Source of the DNA: Candidatus Chryseobacterium colombiense
GTDB lineage: Bacteria; Bacteroidota; Bacteroidia; Flavobacteriales; Weeksellaceae
NCBI GenBank assembly: GCA_029203185.1
Contig: CP119310.1
Location: 2,536,001-2,600,000 of the forward strand
Direction: 5' to 3'
Length of the DNA stretch: 64,000 nt
The notes under the pieces are model-generated. The model was not told where the DNA came from, did no database searches, and was given only the letters and a program-made list of their open reading frames with translations. Position numbers and translations under genes: made by a program. This document shows, one piece after another, positions 52,720 to 60,811 of this stretch; position 1 is the stretch's first letter, and each line of letters begins with the position of its first letter.

Positions 52720-54132
52720 ATGAAATTCAAATTATTACTTGCTTTTTCTTTTTGGGCGCTTCTTCTGGCGGTATCTTGTAATAAAGACGACATTACATTT
52801 GATGACCCTACACAGCCTTTAAGCTTCTCCAGAGATACCGTATTCTGTGATACCGTATATCATCAGGTACGTTCAGAAACTTATGTGGTAAAAGTATATA
52901 ATAATGAAAATAAAGATGTCATTATTCCAAGAATCAATCTGGAAAAAGGAGCTTCTTCTTTATATAGAATCAATGTAGACGGGAAAGCAGGATATGATTT
53001 CAAGGAGGTTCCTTTGAGAAAAAAGGACAGTCTTTATATTTTTGTAGAAATTGCCCCGGAAGCAACAGGTCCGGAAGCGATTGCCGAGGATAGAGTCCTT
53101 TTCACAAGTTCAGCAGGGCAACAACACGTGACTTTATTTTCTGTGGTACAGGATGCTGAATTTTTCATTAAAACGCCTACCAATCCCAACGTAATTGACG
53201 TCAATACTACCTGGAGTAATAACAAAGCTAAAATTATCTATGGTGATCTGACTATTAATCCAGGTATAAAACTTAACATACAACCCGGAACAAAAGTATA
53301 TTTCCATTCCAACAGCGGAATGAAGGTTTCTGATGCAGCCACTTTAAATATAAACGGAGCATTAAATAATGAGGTTATTTTAAGAGGAGATAGAAATGAT
53401 ACCTATTATGATACAATTCCTAACAACTGGAACTCTATCAGGATGGAAACCAATTCCATTCTCAATATGACTTATGCAAGATTATTTGGTGGAAAGAGAG
53501 GTTTAGATATGAAAAAAGCGACTGCTACCATCAATAATGCATTTATTCATACTTTTCAGGGATATGGAATTTATGCGGTAGGCTCTACCGTTAATGCCTC
53601 CAATCTTGTCATGAATAACTGCGGGGAATCTTGTATCGGAATTTTCAGAGGCGGTTATCATACTTACACACACGCTACTATTGCCAATTACTCTAAAACA
53701 TTAGGTTCATTTACAAGAAGTGGAATATTTGCAGCCAATGAGTGGAAAAACGATGTAACGGGCCAAACGGAACAAGGGGCTTTACAACTGCTCAGCATTC
53801 GAAACAGTATCGTATATTCAGATAAAGACAATGCTGTTTTCTTTGAACAAACACCGGGACAGCAGTTTGAATTTTTAATACAAAACTCTTTACTCAAATA
53901 CTCCGGAACTTCTCAGGCAGGATTTCCGTTTGACAACAATGTAAATGTTGTTCAGAGTATTAAAAATGATGATCCTCAATTCATCAATTATTTTACAGCA
54001 AAACAAAATCTAAGAGTAAAGTCTACCTCTCCTGCAAGAAATAAAGGAAATCTTTCTGTTGCAGCAAGTGTTCCTAACGATATTGTAAATGTCAGCAGAA
54101 CTGTTTCTCCTACTCTTGGAGCCTATCAATAA
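52720..54132 (+). CDS. Lipoprotein with right-handed beta-helix domain
   Basis: A 470-residue predicted lipoprotein, cysteine at 20 in LLAVSC. The first 150 residues (FSRDTVFCDTVYHQVRSETYVVKVYN) form a beta-sandwich-like region. From about 175 the IYGDLTINPGIKLNIQPGTKVYF and LNINGALNNEVILRGDR repeats, then a run of short N-rich turns, point to a right-handed parallel beta-helix. Such proteins are surface lipoproteins that bind or act on glycans; no catalytic site can be named. First gene of a plus-strand run to 57450. Confidence 0.8.
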   Translation: MKFKLLLAFSFWALLLAVSCNKDDITFDDPTQPLSFSRDTVFCDTVYHQVRSETYVVKVYNNENKDVIIPRINLEKGASSLYRINVDGKAGYDFKEVPLRKKDSLYIFVEIAPEATGPEAIAEDRVLFTSSAGQQHVTLFSVVQDAEFFIKTPTNPNVIDVNTTWSNNKAKIIYGDLTINPGIKLNIQPGTKVYFHSNSGMKVSDAATLNINGALNNEVILRGDRNDTYYDTIPNNWNSIRMETNSILNMTYARLFGGKRGLDMKKATATINNAFIHTFQGYGIYAVGSTVNASNLVMNNCGESCIGIFRGGYHTYTHATIANYSKTLGSFTRSGIFAANEWKNDVTGQTEQGALQLLSIRNSIVYSDKDNAVFFEQTPGQQFEFLIQNSLLKYSGTSQAGFPFDNNVNVVQSIKNDDPQFINYFTAKQNLRVKSTSPARNKGNLSVAASVPNDIVNVSRTVSPTLGAYQ

Positions 54133-54159
54133 ATCTTATAAACATAATCAAAGCTAAGA

Positions 54160-54375
54160 ATGGAATTTAATTTTATTGAGAAATTACCTTTTTTATTAGC
54201 CCTTTTAATTGTAATCGCCTGTTATCTGGCGATAAGGAGCTTCTTTAAAAAAATTGGCAACTATACTGAAAATTCAGGAAAATCGGCAGATTACTTAGAA
54301 GAAATAAAAGAAGAACTCAAAGTATTAAACAGTAAAATCAGTTCTTTGGAAGAACAGCTTAACAATAAGTCATAA
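54160..54375 (+). CDS. Small membrane protein with coiled-coil tail
   Basis: A 71-residue protein with one N-terminal span (LPFLLALLIVIACYLAIRSFF) and a charged coiled coil (YLEEIKEELKVLNSKISSLEEQL). No family is recognised. It begins 28 bases after the lipoprotein stop and overlaps the MazG-like gene by one base (TAATG), so it belongs to the same transcript. Confidence 0.7.
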   Translation: MEFNFIEKLPFLLALLIVIACYLAIRSFFKKIGNYTENSGKSADYLEEIKEELKVLNSKISSLEEQLNNKS

Positions 54376-54701
54376 TGGAAATTACAAGTCTGCAGCATCA
54401 GGTTGATGAATGGATAAAAACAATTGGTGTCCGTTATTTCAATGAACTTACCAACATGGCAATGCTGACGGAAGAGGTAGGTGAAGTAGCAAGAATCATT
54501 GCCAGAAGATATGGAGAGCAAAGCGAGAAGGAAAGTGATAAAAGCAAAGATCTCGGTGAAGAATTGGCGGACGTGCTATTTGTAACGTTATGTTTGGCTA
54601 ATCAGACAGGGGTAAACTTGCAGGAAGCTTTTGATAAGAAAATGAAAATAAAAACTGATCGCGATAAAGACCGTCATCAGAATAATGAAAAACTGAAATA
54701 G
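54375..54701 (+). CDS. MazG-like nucleotide pyrophosphohydrolase
   Basis: A 108-residue all-alpha NTP pyrophosphatase of the MazG-like type. AMLTEEVGEVARI (about 31-43) and DLGEELADVLFV (about 63-74) supply the E-E-x-x-E and E-x-x-D metal-binding residues. Family members hydrolyse NTPs or dNTPs to monophosphates, often non-canonical ones. Full length for the single-domain type. Coupled to the small membrane gene upstream and 62 bases before aroA. Confidence 0.88.
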   Translation: MEITSLQHQVDEWIKTIGVRYFNELTNMAMLTEEVGEVARIIARRYGEQSEKESDKSKDLGEELADVLFVTLCLANQTGVNLQEAFDKKMKIKTDRDKDRHQNNEKLK

Positions 54702-54763
54702 TTATAGAAATGAGTTATGAATTAATTTAAACTCATCATCCCAATTTAATGTAGAAATAAATA

Positions 54764-55990
54764 ATGAAGTTAGAAAAATCAAAATTAATCGGAGACAATA
54801 CCATACAAATCAGCGGTTCGAAAAGTATTTCGAATCGTTTGTTGATTTTAGAAAATTTGTTTAAAAATATACAAATTGGTAATTTGTCTAATTCCCAGGA
54901 TACCCAATTACTGAAAAAAGCTTTATCGGAAAATACTGAAACCGTAGATATTCACCATGCCGGAACTGCAATGCGTTTTCTTACTTCTTACTATTCTATT
55001 GCGGAAGGAAAAACCACTATTCTTACAGGTTCGGGAAGAATGAAAGAACGTCCTATAAAAAACCTGGTTACTGCTTTACAAAATCTGGGCGTAGAAATCG
55101 AATACCTGGAAAATGAAGGATTTCCTCCATTGAAAATTCATGGAAGAAAAATTACGGAGACCAAAGTAGATGTTCCCGCTAATATATCAAGCCAGTTTAT
55201 TACTTCTCTCTTGTTGATTGCCGGTAAGCTGGAAAAAGGACTGGAAATAAATCTTGTGGGTGAAGTCACTTCGAGATCCTATATCGAGATGACTTTAGAT
55301 ATTCTGAAAAAATTCGGAATTCAGGCAAGTTTTGTAGGAAATTTAATTAAGGTGCAACCTTTTAATGAAAACAACCAATCCTCTGTTATAAACTATGAAG
55401 TGGAAAGTGACTGGAGCTCAGCTTCATACTTCTACTCTTTTGCAGCACTGGGAAGAAAAACGATTCATTTAAAAAGCTTTTATAAGGAATCCACTCAGGG
55501 AGATTCTGCCATCGCTAAAATTTATGAAGAGTTTTTTGGAATAAAAACAATTTTCACAGAAGCAGAACATAAAATTACACTTCACCCGGATCCAAATTTT
55601 CAATTCCCTGAAAAAATCGTTCTGGATATGAATAACTGTCCGGATATCGCACAAACACTTTGTGTAACTGCAGCCGCTTTGAAAATTCCTTTCAAAATTT
55701 CAGGTCTGGGAACATTAAGAGTGAAAGAAACTGACAGATTGCTGGCTTTATATAATGAATTACAGAAACTGGGAACTGAAACAGAAATCACAGATACTAC
55801 GATACAGTCAATCCGGTTCAACGACCCGCAAGAGAATATTTCAATAAAAACCTATCAGGATCACAGAATGGCAATGAGTTTTGCGCCGTTTTGCCTGATT
55901 AAAGAATTAAATATTGAAGACGAAATTGTAGTCGAAAAATCTTACCCGATGTTTTGGGAAGATCTGTCGAAGATTTTAAATAAAGACTAA
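54764..55990 (+). CDS. aroA: 3-phosphoshikimate 1-carboxyvinyltransferase (EPSP synthase)
   Basis: A 408-residue enzyme joining shikimate-3-phosphate and PEP in aromatic amino acid synthesis. ISGSKSISNRLLIL, AGTAMRFLTSYYS, SGRMKERPI, SSQFITSLLL, VKETDRLLAL and YQDHRMAMSFAPF are the active-site blocks in order. It is slightly shorter than the Escherichia coli enzyme but complete. No other shikimate gene is adjacent. The next gene starts directly after its stop (TAAATG). Confidence 0.97.
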   Translation: MKLEKSKLIGDNTIQISGSKSISNRLLILENLFKNIQIGNLSNSQDTQLLKKALSENTETVDIHHAGTAMRFLTSYYSIAEGKTTILTGSGRMKERPIKNLVTALQNLGVEIEYLENEGFPPLKIHGRKITETKVDVPANISSQFITSLLLIAGKLEKGLEINLVGEVTSRSYIEMTLDILKKFGIQASFVGNLIKVQPFNENNQSSVINYEVESDWSSASYFYSFAALGRKTIHLKSFYKESTQGDSAIAKIYEEFFGIKTIFTEAEHKITLHPDPNFQFPEKIVLDMNNCPDIAQTLCVTAAALKIPFKISGLGTLRVKETDRLLALYNELQKLGTETEITDTTIQSIRFNDPQENISIKTYQDHRMAMSFAPFCLIKELNIEDEIVVEKSYPMFWEDLSKILNKD

Positions 55991-56656
55991 ATGAAACTTT
56001 TTCTTTCTTTGCTCTCCTTCATTACTTTTACTCCTTTCCCATCACAGGAATTGAAAGATTTTTCTGTTCCAAAAGAGTATGAAAAAGTGCTGGAAGTAAA
56101 AGGTGATCTGGATAAAGACGGAAAAGAAGAAACAGTTATTGTATACAACACTCCTGAAAAAATTGAGAATCAAGGGAACAAAAGGAAATTCTATATTTTA
56201 AAAAGCACTCAGGGAAATTGGAAAATATGGAAGGAAAATACAACGATCCTCAATTCAAGCGGGGCTGGTTTTTATCCTGAAGACAATAAGCTGGAAATAC
56301 AGATAAAGAATAATTGCCTTGTCATTTCCCAGTCCTTGTATTCCAATTCAAGGCATACGGATACAAGCAAATATACTTTTCGTTTTCAAAACGGGGATTT
56401 TTATCTCATTGGCGCATTCAATCAATTTGAAGATACCTGTGAATTCAGCTTTACCCACGATGTAAATTTCTCTACCGGGAAAGCCATTGTTGACGAAACG
56501 TATTCTGAATGTGACGGAGATGAAAACAGAAAAATTCCAAAAAATGATCACAAAGAATTTATTCATAAATTCGACACGCTTATAAAAATGAACGACTTTA
56601 GGATCGGTGAAAACAAATTCAAGATTCCTAATTTAAAAAAATATTTTACTTACTAA
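55991..56656 (+). CDS. Secreted protein of unknown function
   Basis: A 221-residue protein with a short signal-like start (MKLFLSLLSFITFTPFPSQ). GDLDKDGKEETVIVYN near residue 33 resembles an FG-GAP/VCBS calcium-binding loop, and the rest (QIKNNCLVISQSLYSNSRHTD) is beta-rich. The function is not recognised. It abuts aroA with no gap and overlaps the SDR start by one base, so all three are co-transcribed. Confidence 0.72.
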   Translation: MKLFLSLLSFITFTPFPSQELKDFSVPKEYEKVLEVKGDLDKDGKEETVIVYNTPEKIENQGNKRKFYILKSTQGNWKIWKENTTILNSSGAGFYPEDNKLEIQIKNNCLVISQSLYSNSRHTDTSKYTFRFQNGDFYLIGAFNQFEDTCEFSFTHDVNFSTGKAIVDETYSECDGDENRKIPKNDHKEFIHKFDTLIKMNDFRIGENKFKIPNLKKYFTY

Positions 56657-57450
56657 TGTCAAAAACTATTATCATAACGGGAACGTCATCAGGAATCGGT
56701 TTCGTATTAGCAGAATATTTCGGAAAGAAAGGTCATAAAGTCTATGGTTTGAGCCGAAAACATACCGAAAGTCAATATTTCACATCTATTCCGACTGATG
56801 TTACAGATAACGATGCGGTACAAAATGCTATCGCCCAAGTATTGACTAGAGAGACGAGAATTGATGTTCTGATCAACAATGCCGGAATGGGAATGGTAGG
56901 AGCCGTAGAAGATTCTACTAAAGAGGATATCTTAAAATTATTCAACCTGAACCTCGTAGGAGCCGTTCAGATGATGAGTGCCGTAATGCCTAAAATGCGT
57001 GAAAACAAATTCGGGCAGATCATTAATGTTTCCAGTATCGGAAGTGAAATGGGACTGCCTTTCCGCGGGTTTTACTCTGCTTCAAAGTCGGCTTTGGATA
57101 AAGTAACTGAAGCAATGAGATACGAAGTGTACCCTTGGAATGTACATGTCTGCTCACTTCATTTGGGAGATATCAAAACCAATATTGCTGAAAACCGCGT
57201 AAGAACAAAGGTTTCCGAACCATACAAAAATGTGTTTGATAAGGTATATGCTTTGATGAATTCGCACGTAGGAGATGGAACTGAACCTTTGGAAGTTGCA
57301 GAATATGTTGATGCTCTTTTAAATAAAAACAAATGGAAAGCTCATTATTATTTTGGTAAATTCGGGCAGAAAATAGGAGTTCCTTTAAAATGGATCCTTC
57401 CGCAGGGAACTTATGAGAATTTAATGAAGAAATATAATAAACTTGCATAA
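56656..57450 (+). CDS. SDR family oxidoreductase
   Basis: A 264-residue classical short-chain dehydrogenase. TGTSSGIG at 8-15 is the NAD(P)-binding motif, INNAGMG the second, SSIGSEMG carries the catalytic serine region, and YSASK the catalytic tyrosine and lysine. The substrate is unknown. Last gene of the run from 52720; the dispersed palindromic repeat begins 23 bases after its stop. Confidence 0.93.
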   Translation: MSKTIIITGTSSGIGFVLAEYFGKKGHKVYGLSRKHTESQYFTSIPTDVTDNDAVQNAIAQVLTRETRIDVLINNAGMGMVGAVEDSTKEDILKLFNLNLVGAVQMMSAVMPKMRENKFGQIINVSSIGSEMGLPFRGFYSASKSALDKVTEAMRYEVYPWNVHVCSLHLGDIKTNIAENRVRTKVSEPYKNVFDKVYALMNSHVGDGTEPLEVAEYVDALLNKNKWKAHYYFGKFGQKIGVPLKWILPQGTYENLMKKYNKLA

Positions 57451-57473
57451 AAAGAGTTGAATGATTGGATGCA

Positions 57474-57555
57474 TTGTCATTCTGAACGGAATGAGATGCA
57501 GTGAAGAATCTTTTTGTTATAAAGATTTTTCCATATTATACATTCAGAATGACAA
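57474..57555. repeat. Palindromic dispersed repeat (REP/MITE-like)
   Basis: TTGTCATTCTGAA at 57474-57486 and TTCAGAATGACAA at 57543-57555 form a perfect 13-bp inverted repeat at the ends of an 82-base unit. Inside, AATCTTT (57507) pairs with AAAGATT (57521). The unit resembles a dispersed element I recall from Bacteroidota genomes (core CATTCTGAACG with GTGAAGAATC). It has no coding capacity and ends two bases before the chosen start of the next gene. Confidence 0.78.
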
Positions 57556-57556
57556 A

Positions 57557-59161
57557 TTGAAGTTAATTTTAAACATATTTTTTATCCTTCTTTGCGTTTT
57601 TACCCAAGCGCAGAAAAAACATTATTGGCTTATAGATTCTGAAACCAATGCAAGAAAAAAAGTAAAAGATTCAGCTTCTGCGGTCAAATTTTTAGATTCC
57701 CTGGCTCAAAGCAATTATTTTCTGACGCAGCTAAAAGATGTAAAAGTAAAAGGTGACAGTACCGAAATCTTTTATGACAAAGGAAAAAACTTCAATGAGA
57801 CTTTTATTGATCTTTCCGATTCTTTAGCGCTCAAATTAAAATCAAAGAAAGAATTTTTTACAAAAAATCTAGATTCTACCAAGAAAAGCATCAACAAAAT
57901 ATATATTGATGAAGGGTATTCTTTCAGCAGGATCAAAGCAAAATATAAGGGGCAAAAAAACGGCTATCCAATTGTAAATCTTGAGATTAATAAAAATGAC
58001 AAAAGAACAATTGACGGTTTTGTTATGAAAGGCTATGTAAAAGTTCCCAAAAGGTTTATGAAAAATCTTGAAAAGGAATTTAAAGGCAAAACCTATGATG
58101 ATAAAAATCTTTTAGCTATCAATAAAAATTTCCAGAGCCATCCGTTTCTTTCCCTGGAACGGCAGCCGCAAACACTTTTTACGAAAGACTCTACACAGAT
58201 CTATCTGTTTTTAGAAAAGAAAAAGACGAACACCTTTGACGGAGTTATCGGTTTTGGAAATGACAAAACGGATAAATTTACCTTAAACGGAACTTTGAAC
58301 GTTAATTTCAAGAATATGTTCAATGGTTTTGAAACTGTCAATTTATACTGGCAAAGAAATCCGGATAAAGGACAGACTTTTGATCTTCAAACAGATATCC
58401 CATATCTTTTTAAATCTAATGTTGGGATGAATATGAAAATCAATATTTTCAGACAGGATTCTACTTATGCTAATGTAAAAATGCTGCCGGCTTTTTATTA
58501 CCACATTAATAACAGAAATAAAATAGGGTTTCGAGGAACTTTTGAAACATCAAGCATTATTGATACTCTATACATCCAGGGGAAAGATTATAATAAAAAA
58601 GGGCTAGGTATCTGGTATGAAATGACAGAACCGACTGATATTGATCTCTTCCTTTATAAAACAAGGATCAATGCAGGATATGATTTTCTAGCTACCACAT
58701 ATTCAAAAGACAATATTAAAGCCAACCAGAACCAATTCTATTTTTTTGGTGAGCATAACTATCACATCAACGGAAATCATTTCCTTAATATAAAAGCAGA
58801 AGGAGCGATGATGGATTCTAAGGTAGAATTTTCGGCTAATGAATTGTACCGTTTCGGAGGATGGAATTCCATGCGGGGATTCAATGAAAATTCCCTTGCC
58901 GCCGACTTTTATTATTACGGAAGTCTAGAATACCGTTATTTGATAGGAAGCCAGGCCTTCTTTGATGTTTTCGGGCAGTATGGTCAGCTCAATAACAAAT
59001 CTTTAAATGTGAAACCCAAACTCTATAGTGTTGGCTTCGGTTTCAATTTCTTTATTCCTATCGGACTCATGAGCTTCCAGCTTTCGAATGGTAATGAATT
59101 TGGAAATCCATTCAAGTTTAATGATATTAAAATTCATTGGGGAATCTTGAGTAGATTCTAA
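57557..59161 (+). CDS. Omp85-superfamily outer-membrane barrel protein
   Basis: A 534-residue protein. I choose the TTG at 57557 because it gives a clean signal peptide (KLILNIFFILLCVFTQAQ); the ATG at 57461 lies before a dispersed palindromic repeat and adds 32 implausible residues. Residues about 20-230 include at least one POTRA-like part (VNLEINKNDKRTIDGFVMKGYVKVP). The C-terminal 300 residues form an aromatic-rich beta barrel with the Omp85 lock motif MRGFNENS at 439-446 and a final strand ending in F. Omp85 barrels insert or export proteins across the outer membrane; this one is short and its partner is unknown. Confidence 0.8.
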   Translation: MKLILNIFFILLCVFTQAQKKHYWLIDSETNARKKVKDSASAVKFLDSLAQSNYFLTQLKDVKVKGDSTEIFYDKGKNFNETFIDLSDSLALKLKSKKEFFTKNLDSTKKSINKIYIDEGYSFSRIKAKYKGQKNGYPIVNLEINKNDKRTIDGFVMKGYVKVPKRFMKNLEKEFKGKTYDDKNLLAINKNFQSHPFLSLERQPQTLFTKDSTQIYLFLEKKKTNTFDGVIGFGNDKTDKFTLNGTLNVNFKNMFNGFETVNLYWQRNPDKGQTFDLQTDIPYLFKSNVGMNMKINIFRQDSTYANVKMLPAFYYHINNRNKIGFRGTFETSSIIDTLYIQGKDYNKKGLGIWYEMTEPTDIDLFLYKTRINAGYDFLATTYSKDNIKANQNQFYFFGEHNYHINGNHFLNIKAEGAMMDSKVEFSANELYRFGGWNSMRGFNENSLAADFYYYGSLEYRYLIGSQAFFDVFGQYGQLNNKSLNVKPKLYSVGFGFNFFIPIGLMSFQLSNGNEFGNPFKFNDIKIHWGILSRF

Positions 59162-59347
59162 TTTTTATCACAAGAAAATACATCTTTATATATACAGAAA
59201 TTCACTGTTTAATGATTTCCATTAATTATTCTTTTTCTAGTGAAATATTTCAAACAACTGAAAAACAATGTATTAAATTTAATTTGACAAAATTTTCTCT
59301 TAAGTTTTATTAAATTTTATTATCTTCACAGTCTAAAACTAAAAACA

Positions 59348-59917
59348 ATGAAACTATTAAACCTTACAGGATTGGCATTATCTTTTGCTTTTGTTGCAAT
59401 TTCTGCTAATATGAAAGCACAACAAGACGGTATTAGTGATAATCATAATATTACCATTACCATTCCTTCAGTTGCAATACTTGATATTGAGCCTTCTGCT
59501 TCAAAAAATATTTTAATGGGGTTTACAGCTCCTACGGAAGCCGGTTTACCAATAACTGCAACCGGTACAAACAATACTCTTTGGCTCAATTATTCATCCA
59601 TTAAGACAGCAACCGTTACAACCCGCCATATTTCTGTAAAATTGGATACAGTAATCCAAGGTGTAGATATTAAAGTTACAGCAGCAGCGCCAGTAGGAGG
59701 TGCAGGAGCTTTAGGAACACCCACTTCCACACTAACCTTGACAGCTGCTGATCAATCACTAATTTCAGGTATTGGGAGTGCTTATACAGAAGATGGATCC
59801 GGTAAAGGCCACAATCTTACCTACACGATTAGTCCCGGTGCCACGACTGCATACGGTAATTTAACAGCTTCAACAACTGAAATAGCAAAGGTTACGTATA
59901 CTTTTGTTGATAATTAA
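59348..59917 (+). CDS. Secreted fibre-subunit-like protein (candidate pilin)
   Basis: A 189-residue exported protein. The signal peptide ends MKAQ near residue 25; the mature part is all-beta, alanine/threonine-rich, without cysteine. TNNTLWLNYSS, GAGALGTPTSTLTLT and SGIGSAYTEDGSGKGHNLTY are shared with the partial gene at 63557, so the two are homologous subunits. It precedes DUF916-like and usher-like genes. Small size, a homologous partner and this context suggest a subunit of a surface fibre. No known pilin family is recognised; the role is inference. Confidence 0.65.
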   Translation: MKLLNLTGLALSFAFVAISANMKAQQDGISDNHNITITIPSVAILDIEPSASKNILMGFTAPTEAGLPITATGTNNTLWLNYSSIKTATVTTRHISVKLDTVIQGVDIKVTAAAPVGGAGALGTPTSTLTLTAADQSLISGIGSAYTEDGSGKGHNLTYTISPGATTAYGNLTASTTEIAKVTYTFVDN

Positions 59918-59946
59918 ATAGAAAAATACTTTTTTGATTAAGAGGA

Positions 59947-59969
59947 GAAGAAATTTACCGAATTTCTTC
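59947..59969 (+). promoter_or_regulatory. Hairpin between subunit gene and chaperone-like gene
   Basis: GAAGAAATT and AATTTCTTC form a perfect 9-bp stem around TACCG in the 93-base gap. No T-run follows immediately, so it may act as a partial terminator or an mRNA stabiliser for the subunit message. This is inference. Confidence 0.5.
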
Positions 59970-60010
59970 TTATTTCTCTATGTCCTTATTTCACCCTAAA
60001 AATATTCTTG

Positions 60011-60811
60011 ATGATAAAGCGTATTTTATTTTTTCTCACCTTTATTATACAGTTCACCTCATTACAGGCAAGTATTGTTGTGCTTAATGGTCTTACTCAT
60101 ATTTATAAAGTCGAAAACGGCCAGGTATATAAAGGAAAAGTTACTTTACAGAACACTGGAAATACTACTCAGAATGTAAAAATTTTTCTACAGGATTTTA
60201 GCTACCATGCAGACGGAACCACCTATTATACGGCTCCTCATACAAACGAGAAATCAAATACAGACTGGATAAAACTCAATACTAATTTAGTAAGCCTTAA
60301 AGCTAAAGAAAAAACAGAGATCTATTTTGAAATCAATGTTCCCGCTAAAATTGCCCAGTCAGGAACGTATTGGAGTGTTATTATTGTAGAACCTGTAGAT
60401 GATATAAAACCAAGTAATGACAGTCCGGGTATTAGTATTACATCTATAGTTCGATATGCCATTCAGGTCATTACCAATTACGATACTGACAATATAAAGC
60501 CTTCTCTTAAGTTTGAAAGTGTAAAAATTGAGAAAGAAGGACAACAGCGAAATGTGAAAATCGGGATTGCCAATAATGGGAATTTATTTTGCAGGCCTAC
60601 CGCGAATATTGAAATATACAATCGTAAAACAGGAGAAAAAATAGGCACATTTTCCAGCATGACCATGGCATTACTTCCCAATACTTCAAAATCTTTCGAC
60701 ATAGATATCAGTAAAATTCCTCCTGATAAATATAACGCTGTAATCATCGCTACTGATGAAGATGAAAATGCCTTTGCTCTTAATGTTGAATTAGAAGTTA
60801 AAAATGATTAG
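60011..60811 (+). CDS. DUF916/PapD-like periplasmic chaperone-like protein
   Basis: A 266-residue exported protein (signal peptide ending SLQAS). I use the ATG at 60011, not the TTG one codon before it. The mature part has YKVENGQVYKGKVTLQNTGN, then a beta-rich segment with YHADGTTYY and FEINVPAKIAQSGTYWSVIIVEP, a two-Ig-domain layout resembling DUF916 of Gram-positive WxL systems and PapD-like chaperones. No transmembrane anchor is seen at its end. It overlaps the usher-like gene by eight bases. Chaperone function is inferred. Confidence 0.65.
   Translation: MIKRILFFLTFIIQFTSLQASIVVLNGLTHIYKVENGQVYKGKVTLQNTGNTTQNVKIFLQDFSYHADGTTYYTAPHTNEKSNTDWIKLNTNLVSLKAKEKTEIYFEINVPAKIAQSGTYWSVIIVEPVDDIKPSNDSPGISITSIVRYAIQVITNYDTDNIKPSLKFESVKIEKEGQQRNVKIGIANNGNLFCRPTANIEIYNRKTGEKIGTFSSMTMALLPNTSKSFDIDISKIPPDKYNAVIIATDEDENAFALNVELEVKND

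Noticed and set aside
54160..54701. Toxin-antitoxin pair from the small membrane protein and the MazG-like protein
   Set aside because: The MazG-like protein is a nucleotide pyrophosphohydrolase, not MazE/MazF, and the small protein has an ordinary span plus coiled coil.
57461..57556. ATG-initiated N-terminal extension of the Omp85-like gene
   Set aside because: It reads through the palindromic repeat and hides the signal peptide; the TTG start at 57557 explains the protein better.
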